A stretch of 64,000 nt of DNA from Monomorium pharaonis (GCF_013373865.1 NC_050475.1:7269001-7333000), one strand, 5' to 3'. Positions 10,787 to 22,163 are shown, counted from the stretch's first letter. The notes: generated by a model from the letters alone, not told the origin. Translations and numbers: made by a program.

Positions 10787-12777
10787 CTGCACATACAGAA
10801 TGTTTTTATGCATTAACATAATATTCAATTCTATTTCTCTTTAAAATAAGATCCGGTACTACCTCTCTTTTCTTGCTTCGTTCGCTTTTCGGTCTGGAAT
10901 CATTGCAAGTTCTACAATATTTACATAGTAGAAAACATTTTGTGTTTATGTTAAACCAAGTCCAGTAAATTAATTTTGTTTTAATACATCAAAATATTAA
11001 TTTAATATAATGCAATTATATTATTTGAATATTTTATGTCAAATTAATATTTAACACTGCTTAGTCTTAAAGTAATGCATGTGTAAAAGCAATTTGGAAA
11101 TAAATAATATGAAAAATAATGTAGTTTTAAAATATAATTCTAAGATAAATAAATAAATAAAATATACGTATCGACATATTATAAATTAATTTTATTGAAG
11201 AAATATGTTTCCATACTTTGTTTCCATCATATTGTTTTGAAATGTTACATTTTTTGTATTCTTACATCATATTTGTGTTACTTTCTAACATATTCATTTT
11301 TGTTGCATTAACAAAATTTGAGTGAATTATTTGAGACATACAATGTATGTTAAATTAACACCAAGTTTCCAACTGTATAGCTTGTATTTTGAAAACGGTG
11401 TGTGCCAAACATGCGCAGTCATTAGTATTATGTTATCTATTAAGCTGTCCGACAAAATTTGGCTATCATAATTAATAAAAAAAAGATTTTATGGATTTGT
11501 CGTTCTTGATCACTTTTTTAAAAATTACGACGTGATAATCAAATTATGACTTACGGATTTGTGTTCAGCAGGCAAAAATACGTCGGAAATGACTGTTCAC
11601 ACTCGTGTCGCAAAACGGCGTTGGACAGTATTATCGGAATAGTCCGATAAATTATGTACGCATAATGACGACGCGGCTTCATCGACGGCGCTTCGTAAAA
11701 ATATTCATACTAACTGACGCGAGGACGCGAGGGCGGCGTTTTTCAGAGGAAAGTTTCGTCGCTTCCGCAGATATGGAGACGTAAACCGCCGAGCGATTAA
11801 ATATGGAACGCGGCCCCGGCTGTGTTTCACGGTGAAATGTGCCCGGGGGGGGGTGGCGGATTTACGTGCGAGCGAATACCTAAGTCGCCGTTATTCCTTC
11901 GTGTTGCATAATTCGGGCCGACACCCCCGAGACTAAAACCCTCCTTAACTGCTTCAGGCAGAGCACCCGATCTCTTGTCGGCGCACGCTTCAACACCTCC
12001 GGCTGGGGTAAATAGCCAGACCGTTCGTACGACCGACTTGCCTCGGATACCTCTCTTATATTCTCGTAAAATACAATGCAACCATGTAAACGTATTATTC
12101 GTTTATGCGCGTTCCTTCGCACACGACTTTTTTGCCGAGTCATGTTTTTTATAACGAAAATGATAGAATCAAGGAGGAAGCTTTACTGCACTGTCGTCAG
12201 AGCATGTGATTGTAAAATTTATATAAATATCTTGTTTTAGAAATATACATTTCTATTATATGAAAACGTTACTATTGAGACTGTTTGCTGAAATAACTTT
12301 TATTTCATCTGTAACGTAGTCGGCACAAATTATGTCATTTCTTTCGATTGTTTTATTACTAATGAATAGAATTGAGCAGTAGTAGTATTATTATAAATAG
12401 CGAAGTCAAAAAGAATCTTGTTTGCTCGTATATCACGGAGTAATAATTCTATTAAAAAATAAGAGCAAAAATTTAAATTAATTTTCAAGTCACTAAATAG
12501 CAAAATTCTCTTATTTAATTTCAAGCAACCTTATTTTGGAAAAATGGTAATTTCGTTAATATATTTAACGTAAAAATAAGAACAAATTTAACAATCATCA
12601 TTTTCGCTAAAAAAACATTTTTTGATACAAAAAAATTTCATCAAATAAAACGATTACACTTTATACTATAATTATTAATATGCCAACATTAATTTCATAA
12701 TTTAAAAACGTTTTTTTCTTTTTTAAAAATAATATTTCTCTCTCTCTTTTTCTCTCTCCGTCTTTCTTTTTCCATTT

Positions 12778-12806
12778 ATATATGTGTATATATATATATA
12801 TATATA
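12778..12806. repeat. (TA)n microsatellite
   Basis: TA/TG dinucleotide run in AT-rich dbx intron 1, preceded by a CT-rich tract at 12735-12770. Confidence 0.9.
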
Positions 12807-13134
12807 ATTAATAAAATTATAATCTTATTATTAAATTGTAACAATTCCTCCAATATCACACAGCGATGCCTTTGTGCAAAAAGATCCCCCGGCAAAAAGA
12901 TCACTGGCAACGAAAGTTAACTACATGCCCTGACGCGTACCATCTCGAGGAGAAGAGTATGAACATGAAAGAAAATTCGGCTTTCCAGCTCTGCTCCCCC
13001 GATGAGACTTCACCCTCCACCAGGGCGAATTCGTCCATCTATCCACATTAATAATGCGCCTGAGAGGGCCAGTCGTTTCTACTGTGCGATTTCCAACATG
13101 TTTTTTTGCAACGTTGTCCCGTCACGCCCAGAGA

Positions 13135-13322
13135 GGGGAAGAGAAAGAGAAAGAAAGAAAGAGAGAGAGAGAGAGAAGAGAGAACAGTCTCGCTAAAAAA
13201 GTGACGTGTTTGAAAATAATAAAATAATAAAGAGGCTCTAGGCCAAAGTGGAAAGAAAGAGGAAGAAAAAACAAGAGGAAGGAAAAGAGAGATAAAGAAA
13301 GTTAGCGAGGAGAGAGAGAAAA

Positions 13323-13361
<39 letters not shown>
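13135..13361 (+). repeat. GA-rich microsatellite block
   Basis: Purine-rich DNA with near-pure (GA)n at 13158-13182 and 13309-13361 lies in dbx intron 1. GAGAG is the binding core of GAGA factor (Trl) and CLAMP in flies, so the block could be regulatory, but simple repeat expansion explains it equally well. Confidence 0.85.
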
Positions 13362-14796
13362 ACTCGCCTTGCGTTCGCAACCAGACAATGCCCTGACAAT
13401 AGCCCATACACGGCGTCCCATTGTGCCCATCGCGCTGTACCCCATAAAATACTCATCGCCTTTTATCGTTGTTTTCGTAGTCGGCCAATGAGAGAAGCGC
13501 GCTGCTTAGCCGCGACGGTCTAATAACCGGGCTTAGCCTCCAACGGAAACACTGAATGGGAATAGTTTTTTAAGCCGCCCCACCTACCTACGACACAGTC
13601 AGTCTCAGTCCCTTCGGTCTTCCTCTGCCGCCCTTTCTCTCTTTTTCGCGTCATGTGAGATTAAACCTCCTGTCTGCGGTCTCGAGAAACTCCGGGACGG
13701 CCCTTCGCGTGTTGTTACAGTTGTGGGGCCCCCCTTCTCCCCCCCCCCTCCCCGCCTTCGTTCTTTTTTTTTTATGCGCAGAGGCTTAAACAGCCCCCTC
13801 GCGGGCCTTAGGTTACGAGGTTACAACATATATCGCTGGTTATTCTTTCGGCTTACGGTCAGGGATGCATTATTAACTAGATACCGCGCTGCAGGTCCCT
13901 GCCTCGCGTAAATAAGGGAGGGATTGCTCGTTTACGGTGCGGGAAATGATGTATGTATGCCCCCTCCTCCCCTTTCCTCTTCCCCCCTCCCCGCCATTCC
14001 TCCGCGGAGGAGCATGTTTGTCTTAGGATAGACCTGGCGAAGCGATTTTTCGGGAGGATCCCGGATTCCGAGTGGTTGATCGGCCGTGAGGGGAATAACG
14101 CGGAATTGACGCGACGTGATTTGATAATATGGAGAGAAACGCTCGCTCTCTCCCAGCCCAATTTTCACGAATCACTTACGTGTAATAATGAAAACGCGTC
14201 CCGATCGATTCCCACGTTTACAATGACGTTTACGACACGTCGACGTGCTACGTTTGGAAATTCTCAGAACCTTCCGCCGTTAAACGGCTGAATCATATAT
14301 GTATATTCATTACACGTCACCTCGCGATCCCTTTGCGATCTTCACGATGACGCAAAAGCGCGATGACGCGAATAACGGATTTCGATCTTTTCCCTCCTCT
14401 CTCCGCAAACGGTAAACGTTATTTAATCGGTACAGACTTTGACAACGTCGACGTAGCCTGTCGATGATTTTACCGTCAACGTTTCCCGTCGACCTTCGCG
14501 AAAATAGCAACCCCACAAGTGAACCCGTTCGCCACCCGTCTGACTTTTAGTATCCTGGCCTCAGGAATCGCGTACGGTTGATTTTTCCTCCTCCGGACTT
14601 CCTTGCGTACGTTTTTTAACTCTCTTATTTAACGAATAAAATGCGACGTTTTTCCACGGGGGAGATACGCGTATATTAAAACCAGGCCCGTCGTGCTCGA
14701 CACACAGTCGATATCGAAAAATATCAATAATCGTTGCGATACGCAACAAAAAACATGGGCCGCGAGTGGCGGCTCGCGTGGGAATGGGCGGCGGAG

Positions 14797-15740
14797 AGAG
14801 CGGCAGGTGGACGCGAGGGGGTGGGAGGGGGAAGGGACGGAGGGAAAGAGGGAGGGAGGGAGAACAGTAAATCGCGGGACGATTGGTGAAAATGCTATTC
14901 GAAATTCAACGTCGCTCGCCCGTCAGACACCGACCCCCCGCGCCAACCTCCCCGCGCTGGATCATCCGTCGCAGTTTCAACCCGCCCTGTACCCCCTCGC
15001 GGCCCCCTCACCCAAATTCTCGTCCCGCCGCGAGCGGCCCTCGCCGCGTCTCTCGTCGATGAATTTCGAGTTTGTTGCCAATCACTTTTTCGCGCAATTA
15101 TTTCACAACATTTCGACATGACGTACAAGCCCGCGGGGGGGTTGGTTACCATCGGGGGTACGATGGGGAGCAGGGGCAGAGGCGAGGATGTATACGAGGA
15201 GGAGGAAGGGGTGGCGGGAGAGAGGGGGAGGACAGTGGGAGGACGGCGATACCGCGCTCCCGGTGGATGCTGGAGGGTCTATTCGCGATGAGAGATCGGC
15301 AGGAGGGAGGGAGGGAGGGCGAGAGAAAGAGGGGTGCGGTCTCGGTCGGCACGGGGAACGAAGGGGGATGTAACACATGCACGTGGCACGGCCAATGCAT
15401 CCGCTATCCGACAAACGCATGAAACTCCCTCTCTCTTCCTCCCTCCCTCCCGTAGCGTATCTCGAACGTACCAAATTTCCCCATTGCCACCCCTGCTCTC
15501 TCTCTCTCTCTCTCTCTCGCTCGGGTCTTCTCTCCCTTCCTCCTCCTTCTCCTCCCCCACATGATGTCCCCTTTACCACCCCTCGCGTATCCTTCCGCCG
15601 GCAGATGCGTGCAATTCGCCCGAATGTTAAATGCAACATTCGACTCTCTCCACCTTCGTGGAGCTCCGCACGCGCTCTCCTCCCCCCTCTTTTACCTCGC
15701 TCTCTCTCTCTCTCTCTCTCTCTCTTTCCTCTCTTGTGCA
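14797..15740. repeat. Purine/pyrimidine-skewed block with G-quadruplex motifs and CT microsatellites
   Basis: Plus-strand purine-rich runs at 14797-14880 and 15180-15370 are followed by pyrimidine-rich runs at 15420-15560 and 15660-15740, including (CT)n at 15495-15518 and 15699-15725. Four GGG tracts with one-base loops stand at 15305-15319, and a second four-tract motif at 14843-14864. Long open frames through this block on both strands translate to Arg/Gly/Ser/Leu low-complexity sequence and are not genes. Confidence 0.85.
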
Positions 15741-16265
15741 CAGTTTATGCATCTAGTACGTCTACGTGCATTTATCGCGCGCGCACACGGTCTTTATCGA
15801 CTCGTGTCAATCATAAGCGCAGAAGAGACGGGAGGGAAGGGGAGGGTGGGATGGCTCGGCTACCGTGGAGGAAAGAGTGACAATGAGGACACGCCGGCCG
15901 AAGATTGGCGTGTATGCGTGTGCGAGGGTCCGACGGACCCTCGCGAATGTGCGGGGGCGACCTGCGAATGACGGGACGGCATTGTAACCTTCGCGCGGAA
16001 CGACCTCAAATTTGTAACAGTTCTTCTCATAATCAAGCTGACGGAAGAAGATCGGTTCTTTTGGAAAAAAAAAATAATAAACGGTTATTTAATCATCGGC
16101 TCAAGAATCGGTTATGAACTGGATTGAAAAGTATCGTGATGAATAATGAGAATTTGCAGAGACAACTTGTAAGAGAATTACACTTGCATAGAAGCGAAAG
16201 TAACGTTATCGTGGCGTTATGATTTATCACGATTACAATTATATCTATTGATTAATTCTAATTTC

Positions 16266-16397
16266 TACCCTATAAACGCATAATATTTTATTTAATATTT
16301 TAAGTATATTCTTAGAATATTAAATGTACACTTAATATTCTAAGAATACACTTAAAATATTACTTAATATCAAATAATATTATGCGCTTATAGGGTA
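16266..16397. mobile_element. 132-bp palindrome, MITE-like, in dbx intron 1
   Basis: The sequence begins TACCCTATAAACGCATAATA and ends with its near reverse complement (GCGCTTATAGGGTA). Arms are about 57 and 65 bases and flank a 10-base loop (16323-16332); the innermost 12 bp match exactly. TA at both ends fits a Tc1/mariner-type insertion at TA, but no transposase is present. A dbx pre-mRNA would contain this as a long hairpin. Confidence 0.75.
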
Positions 16398-17066
16398 ATA
16401 GTCTGTAATGTTTAAATAAGACGTTTCTGTAACTTGCTGAATATGGAAATACGAAGACGCGCAATGCCTTGTTTTACAAACAATATTTTTTGCTTCTTGT
16501 TGTAAATGTCAAATTTTCGCAGCGTTACTACAAAATGCACGAAGAGCATACAATTGTACTACCGGACGCTTTACCTATCCGTCACCTCTCGCATTAATTT
16601 GCAACGGTAAATATTCCATATTACGAAATCACGTCCCGAACGGAGGAGAGGCGCGACAAGCGACGCGGCAATACATCATTGAATCCTGCCGCTTGTCTAA
16701 TATTATAGGCACCAATCGTAAGGGCTTAATATTGGGGTGAAGGTAAGTGGCGGGCCAGCTGACGCCCTGTGCGCTCCACCCCGCACGCACGCTGCGCGAC
16801 TCGTCTTGAGGGTGTGCGGATGAGATTTAGGGACCGGCGACAGAAGTCTGTTCGCGACACTGATTTGTGGTGAGCTTTGTTTCAACACTCTCCGATCACC
16901 GCATGAAACTCTTCCCGCAACGATGTCTTTCCGGCGACCGCGGGCGAACGATTTCCGCGTAATCGGCAATCGTAAACGGTCGTCGACCCTAAGATGTATA
17001 TATTATTAGACATTTTCATGTAATCTCTATTTACTATTCAAAAAATAATAAAAGAATAGAGATATA

Positions 17067-17186
17067 AGACGAGTTTTTCAATTCATCGATTGATTAATCG
17101 CATTATGCGCAAATACTATTTTGCTCTGTAAAAACTGCGTTCGCGCGTAATGTGATTGATCAATTGATAAATTAAAAAACTCGTCT
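17067..17186. mobile_element. 120-bp palindrome with 44-bp arms in dbx intron 1
   Basis: Arms 17067-17110 and 17143-17186, starting AGACGAGTTTTT and ending AAAAAACTCGTCT, pair at 38 of 44 positions. All six mismatches are transitions. The loop is 32 bases. No open frame. It is probably a palindromic MITE, about 670 bp from the one at 16266 and sharing no obvious arm sequence with it. Confidence 0.75.
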
Positions 17187-17356
17187 ACACTTGGACATTC
17201 TTTCAAGGTTACATCCACATACATACGATATCTCTTCTTCGTTACTTGTAACTTGTAATAACGCGTGGATTAAAAATCTTGTTTCGAGTAATACGTTGAA
17301 AATTGTGAAATGTTGAACAGATAATTTGACTTACAATGCATCAAATATCAAATTAG

Positions 17357-18465
17357 ATGTCAGTATTTTATTGATAAACTATCCACGAAATCTTCTTTTC
17401 TCTCTTGCAACTTTCTTATTGTTTAAAAATCCTGTCATCTGTCATTGTATTTTTTTTTATTCTCTTTCATAAACTATAATAATCCTAAACATTGAATATT
17501 ATGTTTATCATATGAATAGATAAATTAATATCAGGATTACTATTATTTATCACTAAATTATATTATCGTTTACCTCTTTTATTATACTTTTATATTTATT
17601 TTTTAAATAGTTTCCTATTTCTATTATTATTATATTTTCCCTCTTTTTTCGAGCTATAAAAATATTGCTAATCTTGTGCTTTTTAAACCATTTAAATTTG
17701 CCTTCTGTTATTAAATGTCGATTCAATTATTAAATGAATATAATCACGAATAAATATTACAGAATTTCTTGCCTCGCAATCGATTTTTAAAAATATCTAT
17801 TATCGGTTTTTTTTATTTTTTTTCCTTTTGTCACAAAAGTTGCATGACTTTCTAGCTTACAATGTTTGATTAATGCATCAACTAATACTATAATATTTGT
17901 CATTATTCAATGCATATTATATCTTATTAAGACTTTTTTATTCGTTAAAATTTTTTACACCCCATCTTTATCTTCTTTTTCTTTAATTAATAAATTACAA
18001 GAATCTTATCAACCTCGCGCCTTGTTTTAAAATGTAAATTCGCTCCGATCAATCCCCTAACAGATCAACTTGATTATGTCAGGTAAATGTCTATCAATGA
18101 ATTGCATAAAATTTCTTTTGCCTTGCAATCAATTTTCCTTCATTTTCCAAAGTATTTTCTATTGTTTTATTTCTCTACTTTCATAGACTATTTCGTAATT
18201 TCCGAATATTATGTTTATGATTGTGCAATGATTGATCAACTAATGTCACTGTTATTTGAATTATACCGATATTTGCCGATTCTTAACAATATTTTTTCAT
18301 GTTAAAAAAAAATTCTTTTATCCTTTTCTTTCCCCTCTTTCTCAAACTATAAGAATTTCGCCAACTTGCGCCGTTTAAAAAACGATTAAACCCTTCCTTA
18401 TCAATTCCTCGGGGATGCCAGAATAGTTATCGAATACGTCAGGTAAATGTTGATCAATGAATTAC
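17357..18465. repeat. Degenerate tandem repeat, period about 360 bp, abutting dbx exon 1
   Basis: A marker resembling ATGTCAGGTAAATG followed by TCAATGAATT occurs at 17357, 17715, 18076 and 18436, at spacings of 358, 361 and 360. Other markers recur in step. TATAAGAATTTCGCCAACTT-like sequence recurs at about 17653, 17997 and 18345. AATTTCTTGCCTCGCAATC-like sequence recurs at about 17391, 17763 and 18110. Three diverged units are followed by a fourth, partial one that stops at the exon 1 splice donor. Exonic sequence is not part of the repeat. Confidence 0.75.
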
Positions 18466-19384
18466 CGGGATGCGGCCTCCTGTCATGATTACCGCCGAGT
18501 ATGGCGCTAACGCTGAACTTGAGCTGCGGCTTCTCCTTCTCCTGGATGGTCCTGCACGCCGGTCCGGAGCACTGCTCGTCGCCGCAGGAACAGGCGGTGG
18601 TTCTCTCGCCTAATCTGTCGACGGCACGCTCGACCGCTGTTGCCGCCGCCGTCACCGCCGCCTCCCTCTCCCCCGATGCGATCGTCATCTCATCGGACGT
18701 GTGCATGACGTTTCTGCATCCAAGGTCGTACCGTCTGTCTATCTCGATCGCGGAGACGCGCTCTCCCAGCACCATCTCGTCCCTGTCCACCGGCTGAAGA
18801 CCACCGTCCAGTTCCGTGCCTGGGATCGGGTCCTCGTCCACGTTCGAGTTGCAGGACTCGACGCCGGAATTGGATCGATTGTCGATCCTCTCGTTGCAGA
18901 GCCTCTCCATCGCGCACAGCCGGTCCACCATCACCGGGCCGTCCATCCTCTCGTTCTCCATGTCGACGTATACGCCTTGACTACGGTCCAGGATCTCCTT
19001 CTCACGTTGAAGGAGCTGCATCCGATCGTGCTGCCGTGCCTCGCCGGATCTACCGCTGGATCTTTGCTGCTGCTGCTGTTGATGCTGCTGATCCCTGCCG
19101 CCGCAATCAATCATTATGCGATCGCGTCCACCGATCGCGGATCGTTGGTCCAGGTGATCCTGGACGAGATCGCTGGGGGATGCCCGGTCCCGAACGAGTC
19201 TGAGACTTGCCTCGCATTCCCTCTCGCGCTGCCGCGCTACGAGACTCGCCGCCCAGTTCAAGGTCAGGCTGGTGAGATCCGTCCCCGGCGACGCCTTGCT
19301 CTGGAGCAGGTTCTCCATCAGGAAAGGCGAGGTCATGGCACTCTGCTGCAGATTCTTCAGCATCGCCGCTGACGAGGGGAACAT
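18466..19384 (-). CDS. dbx: dbx homeobox protein, coding exon 1 (N-terminal 306 codons)
   Basis: This exon encodes the N-terminus of a Dbx-family homeodomain transcription factor. In flies and vertebrates these nuclear proteins pattern interneurons and act largely as repressors. The ATG at 19384 is chosen because in-frame TAA and TAG codons lie just upstream and no ATG occurs between it and the predicted start of transcription. The protein begins MFPSSAAMLKNLQQSAMTSP and continues FLMENLLQ, resembling Dbx N-termini. A glutamine tract spans residues 99-107. A cysteine cluster (CSCGDEQCSGPAC) spans 265-277. An eh1-like motif, FSVSAIL at 290-296, is the expected Groucho corepressor site. The middle (about 50-260) is charged, Arg/Asp/Glu-rich and probably disordered. 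The exon ends in phase 1 at CCCG with donor GTAATT at 18465. The antisense reading frame across this exon is a shadow. Identity rests on the downstream homeodomain exon and the exact phase match to exon 2. Confidence 0.9.
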
Positions 19385-19469
19385 ATCACGGCTGCTTGGC
19401 CCGACCGACCGTTACGATCGTCGTCTCTACGGGACGATTCTTACGAAGGGATCGATTCGATGAAAGGAT

Positions 19470-19510
19470 CGAACGGTCTTCGAGCTGGCCTCGGAGACTT
19501 GATACTGATT
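19470..19510 (-). promoter_or_regulatory. Predicted dbx core promoter: Inr plus DPE
   Basis: On the minus strand an initiator TCAGT places A+1 at 19506. Exactly at +28 to +32 (19479-19475) stands AGACC, which fits the arthropod DPE consensus RGWYV at its strictly required spacing. No TATA box is seen near -30, as expected for DPE promoters, which are common among insect homeobox genes. The implied 5' UTR is 122 bases, contains no upstream ATG, and leads straight to the dbx start codon. A start further upstream would run through an ATG near 19545. The call is motif-based only. A GTAAGT sequence at about 19582 on the same strand could instead be the donor of an upstream noncoding exon, though I see no good acceptor between it and the ATG. 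Confidence 0.5.
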
Positions 19511-21440
19511 CAGCGAAGCGATGATTATCTCTTACGTCGAATTTCATACAATAAATTGGACTTATCACTGTTTTGAATACTTACTGATCGCCACGTTTGT
19601 CTCGTACAAGATTCGCGAATATTTGAACTCGATCGGAGATAACATTTTCGTGAACGATTCGCATTAACGAAGATCGTCGCGCAGCCCCTTCCAATCGAAT
19701 GATCTCTCGATCCTCACATACCATTTCCAATCACTGTTCACACATCAGCATACCTCCCTCGATTCCCTCGGACTGATCGCTCGGTAGATCGGTAGCAATT
19801 TCCACACGTTTAAATGATCACCCGATGCGATTGTTCGAATGTCACTGTCGGTCGCCCGCGCTGACATCGCACGTTGATGCGCACATTGACGTCGCAAGAC
19901 TCGAGTATCCGCACGACAGTTCAGGGTATCGGGGGAAAAAAAATACGAAATTTCCACCGGCGTATAAATTTCCAGCGACGTTCCAGGCTCCGTAAGGGGA
20001 AAAAGAGTTGGCTCTCCCCGCGAGATCCTCGTCGCGGAAGATCCCGTGACCGTCGCGCGGGATCGCGCGTGTCACATGATCGCGCGCGCAAACTTCACTT
20101 CACCTCACCACGTTGAACGACGACAAGGACATGCGATTTCGGCAGCGGGATGTCAACTGGCGTGCCTGCGTGCGTGCCTTCCGAACGCACGGAAGGGGGG
20201 TTTAGTGGCGGCGGCGGCAACGTGAGAGCATGCAACCCTCGAATGAAGGCCCACAAAGGCATATAGGTGGCTCACTCGTTTCCCTCCCCTCCCACCCCCC
20301 CGCCACCTCCCTCCCCAAACCGCCGGCATCGCCGGCGTTCTCGAAACGCCACCCCGTACGTACGTGCAGGCAGTGGCCTTACCCGAAGAAGGGTACACGC
20401 CGAGGGGTGGGTGCTCCGGTGTCCCTTCCCCCCTCCTCCTCCTCCTCCTCCGGCCGTCCCGCTACCCCTTCTTTCCCTCTTAGGTGAGATAATACGGACT
20501 ATAAGCCGAGCAATTCGGGGTTTGGCTCGCTCGGTAATGCCGTAATAAAATCATACTCCCATCAAACGGCGCTGCGCGCACCCCCTTGAGAAGCAAAGGA
20601 AAAGAGAAAGGCGGGAGGATACGGGAGGGAACGGATGGAAGGCACGCCACCCCGGCGGGGAGGGAGGGGAGGAAGGGGCCGTAGGGAGGGGAAGGAGGAG
20701 GCAGAAAGAGGAGGGTAAGCGGCTCGCCGCCTCGTCGCTACCAAGGGTAGGAAAAAAGCCTGGAGATTCGCATTCCTTTGGTCTCAACGATTGGATTTTA
20801 TTTGACGAAGCCGCCCCACGGACCGTCCAATCGTCTCCCTCGCCGGCAAATGCCGGCCACGCCCATCTACCCCGCAGCACCCCCGACGACACCGCTGGCC
20901 GCTCTCTCGCTCGCACTCCGTTTCTCTCGCGTTCACCGCCGCTCGCCTTCACCCACCCCTCCCTCTCACCGGCGCTACCCCGTTTGCTCTCTTTCGGTGG
21001 GTAGGGATTGCGGAGCGACCCTCTACGCTCTTATCAACTTTATTATCTCGCACTACCACCGACGAGCGCGCGCTCGCGTGTATCGCCCGTCCGTGTTGCA
21101 TAGACTTCGCGGGGCAGCGCGAAGAGGGTACGATGTAATTTTCTTGTCGGTGTAGGCAATTATATTATCGTCGACGAGAGAAAGGGAGGGAGGAGTTGAG
21201 CTTCGCAGCTCCCTTCCAAACCCACAGGTATAGTAATAATGATAACAATAATGATGATAATAATAATAACCGGCGGCGGGAATGAGAAAGACTTGGCGAT
21301 CGTCCACGATTTCTCTGGATCGCATAATAATCACGCGATAATGACGATATCGATATTATGAAGCCGCGGGCTTATTATAACTATCAACACGCGGCAGAAA
21401 TTAGGGTGATAATCGACATAGTTTTAACGATGACGATAAA
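19511..21440. other. GC-rich upstream flank of dbx, no gene seen
   Basis: CpG-rich sequence immediately 5' of the predicted promoter. 20280-20480 is C-rich and 20565-20730 is purine-rich. The open frames here are long only because of low-complexity G/C composition. The region could hold proximal enhancers or an upstream noncoding exon; nothing in the sequence decides it. Confidence 0.6.
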
Positions 21441-21884
21441 CATTTCTTTCTCAAACGTTCAATTTAACTGAAATCACAAAACTTTCTTCTCTACTACTTT
21501 ACACAGTAAGTGATGTATGTATGGCACGTGACAATCTAGTGGTAAAAGAGAAAGTCCCAAAAATATCTCCTCTTCCATAAATTCTTTAATTCTTTCTGAC
21601 ATAACAAGATGATATCTTTCAGCTAAAAATTTTTTAATTCTCATTAAATACGTAAAATTTTATGTTTATTATAAAGTATTTTTTTTTCTCAAAGATGTAT
21701 TGTTATATGTAAAAGATTGAAGAATCCATATGAAATGGAAGAGAAGACGCGTCAGGGAAAAATTTCCGATCTATAATAATTAATAGGAATAATTAATAGT
21801 TAGGAATAAATTTTCGATTTATAATAATTAATAGAACCTTGTTGTCATCAGCAGGTAAGAAAGAATAGAGATTGTTAGCTTATA

Positions 21885-22163
21885 GTCGATCAAACTGGCA
21901 AGTATTTATTGAGAAATTACAACGTTTCGGCCCTCGCTTTGAGTCTTTATTATTTATACTCGGATCGTTCGCAAACAATGATAGCTTTTAAACATTTGAC
22001 TCATATTATTTTACTTTATTTGACAGAAATTGATGTAGTGTGGACACAGATAATTAACGTTGTAACTACGAGCATAATTCATTAATTGTACTCTACTTGA
22101 TAAGGACCCAAAGCGAGGGCCGAAACGTTGTAGTTCCTCAATAAATACTTGCCAGTTTGATCG
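21885..22163. mobile_element. Inverted pair with a hammerhead-ribozyme-like core, Penelope-like remnant?
   Basis: 21885-21944 and 22105-22163 are inverted copies of one sequence. In plus-strand sense it reads CAAAGCGAGGGCCGAAACG then TTGTA, and a little further on CAATAAATACTTGCCAGTTT. In the right copy, TTGATAA (22097-22103), a pairable GGACCC/GGGCC stem around AAAGCGA, and GAAAC-GUU-GUA (22122-22132) are laid out like a hammerhead ribozyme with the tiny stem III known from Penelope-like retroelements. The usual C3-G8 core pair is U-A here, so it is degenerate. The 160-base spacer has no open frame. Confidence 0.5.

Larger units (their letters stand above)
10787..18465 (-). other. dbx intron 1
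   Basis: Bounded by donor GTAATT (18465) and acceptor GTGCAG (10787), phase 1, about 7.7 kb. In order of coordinates it contains AT-rich sequence (10850-11500), a mixed CpG-rich block (11600-12150), GA/CT microsatellites (13135-13361 and 15495-15725), strongly purine- and pyrimidine-skewed DNA (14790-15740), two long palindromes (16266-16397 and 17067-17186), and a degenerate array of about 360-bp repeats (17357-18465) that touches the exon 1 donor. I recognise no additional coding exon. Confidence 0.85.

Noticed and set aside
15103..15741. 212-codon minus-strand open frame
   Set aside because: It reads through GA/CT microsatellites and purine/pyrimidine blocks; the translation is Arg/Glu/Gly and Ser/Leu/Pro repeats with no domain.
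18701..19372. 223-codon plus-strand open frame
   Set aside because: Antisense shadow of dbx coding exon 1.
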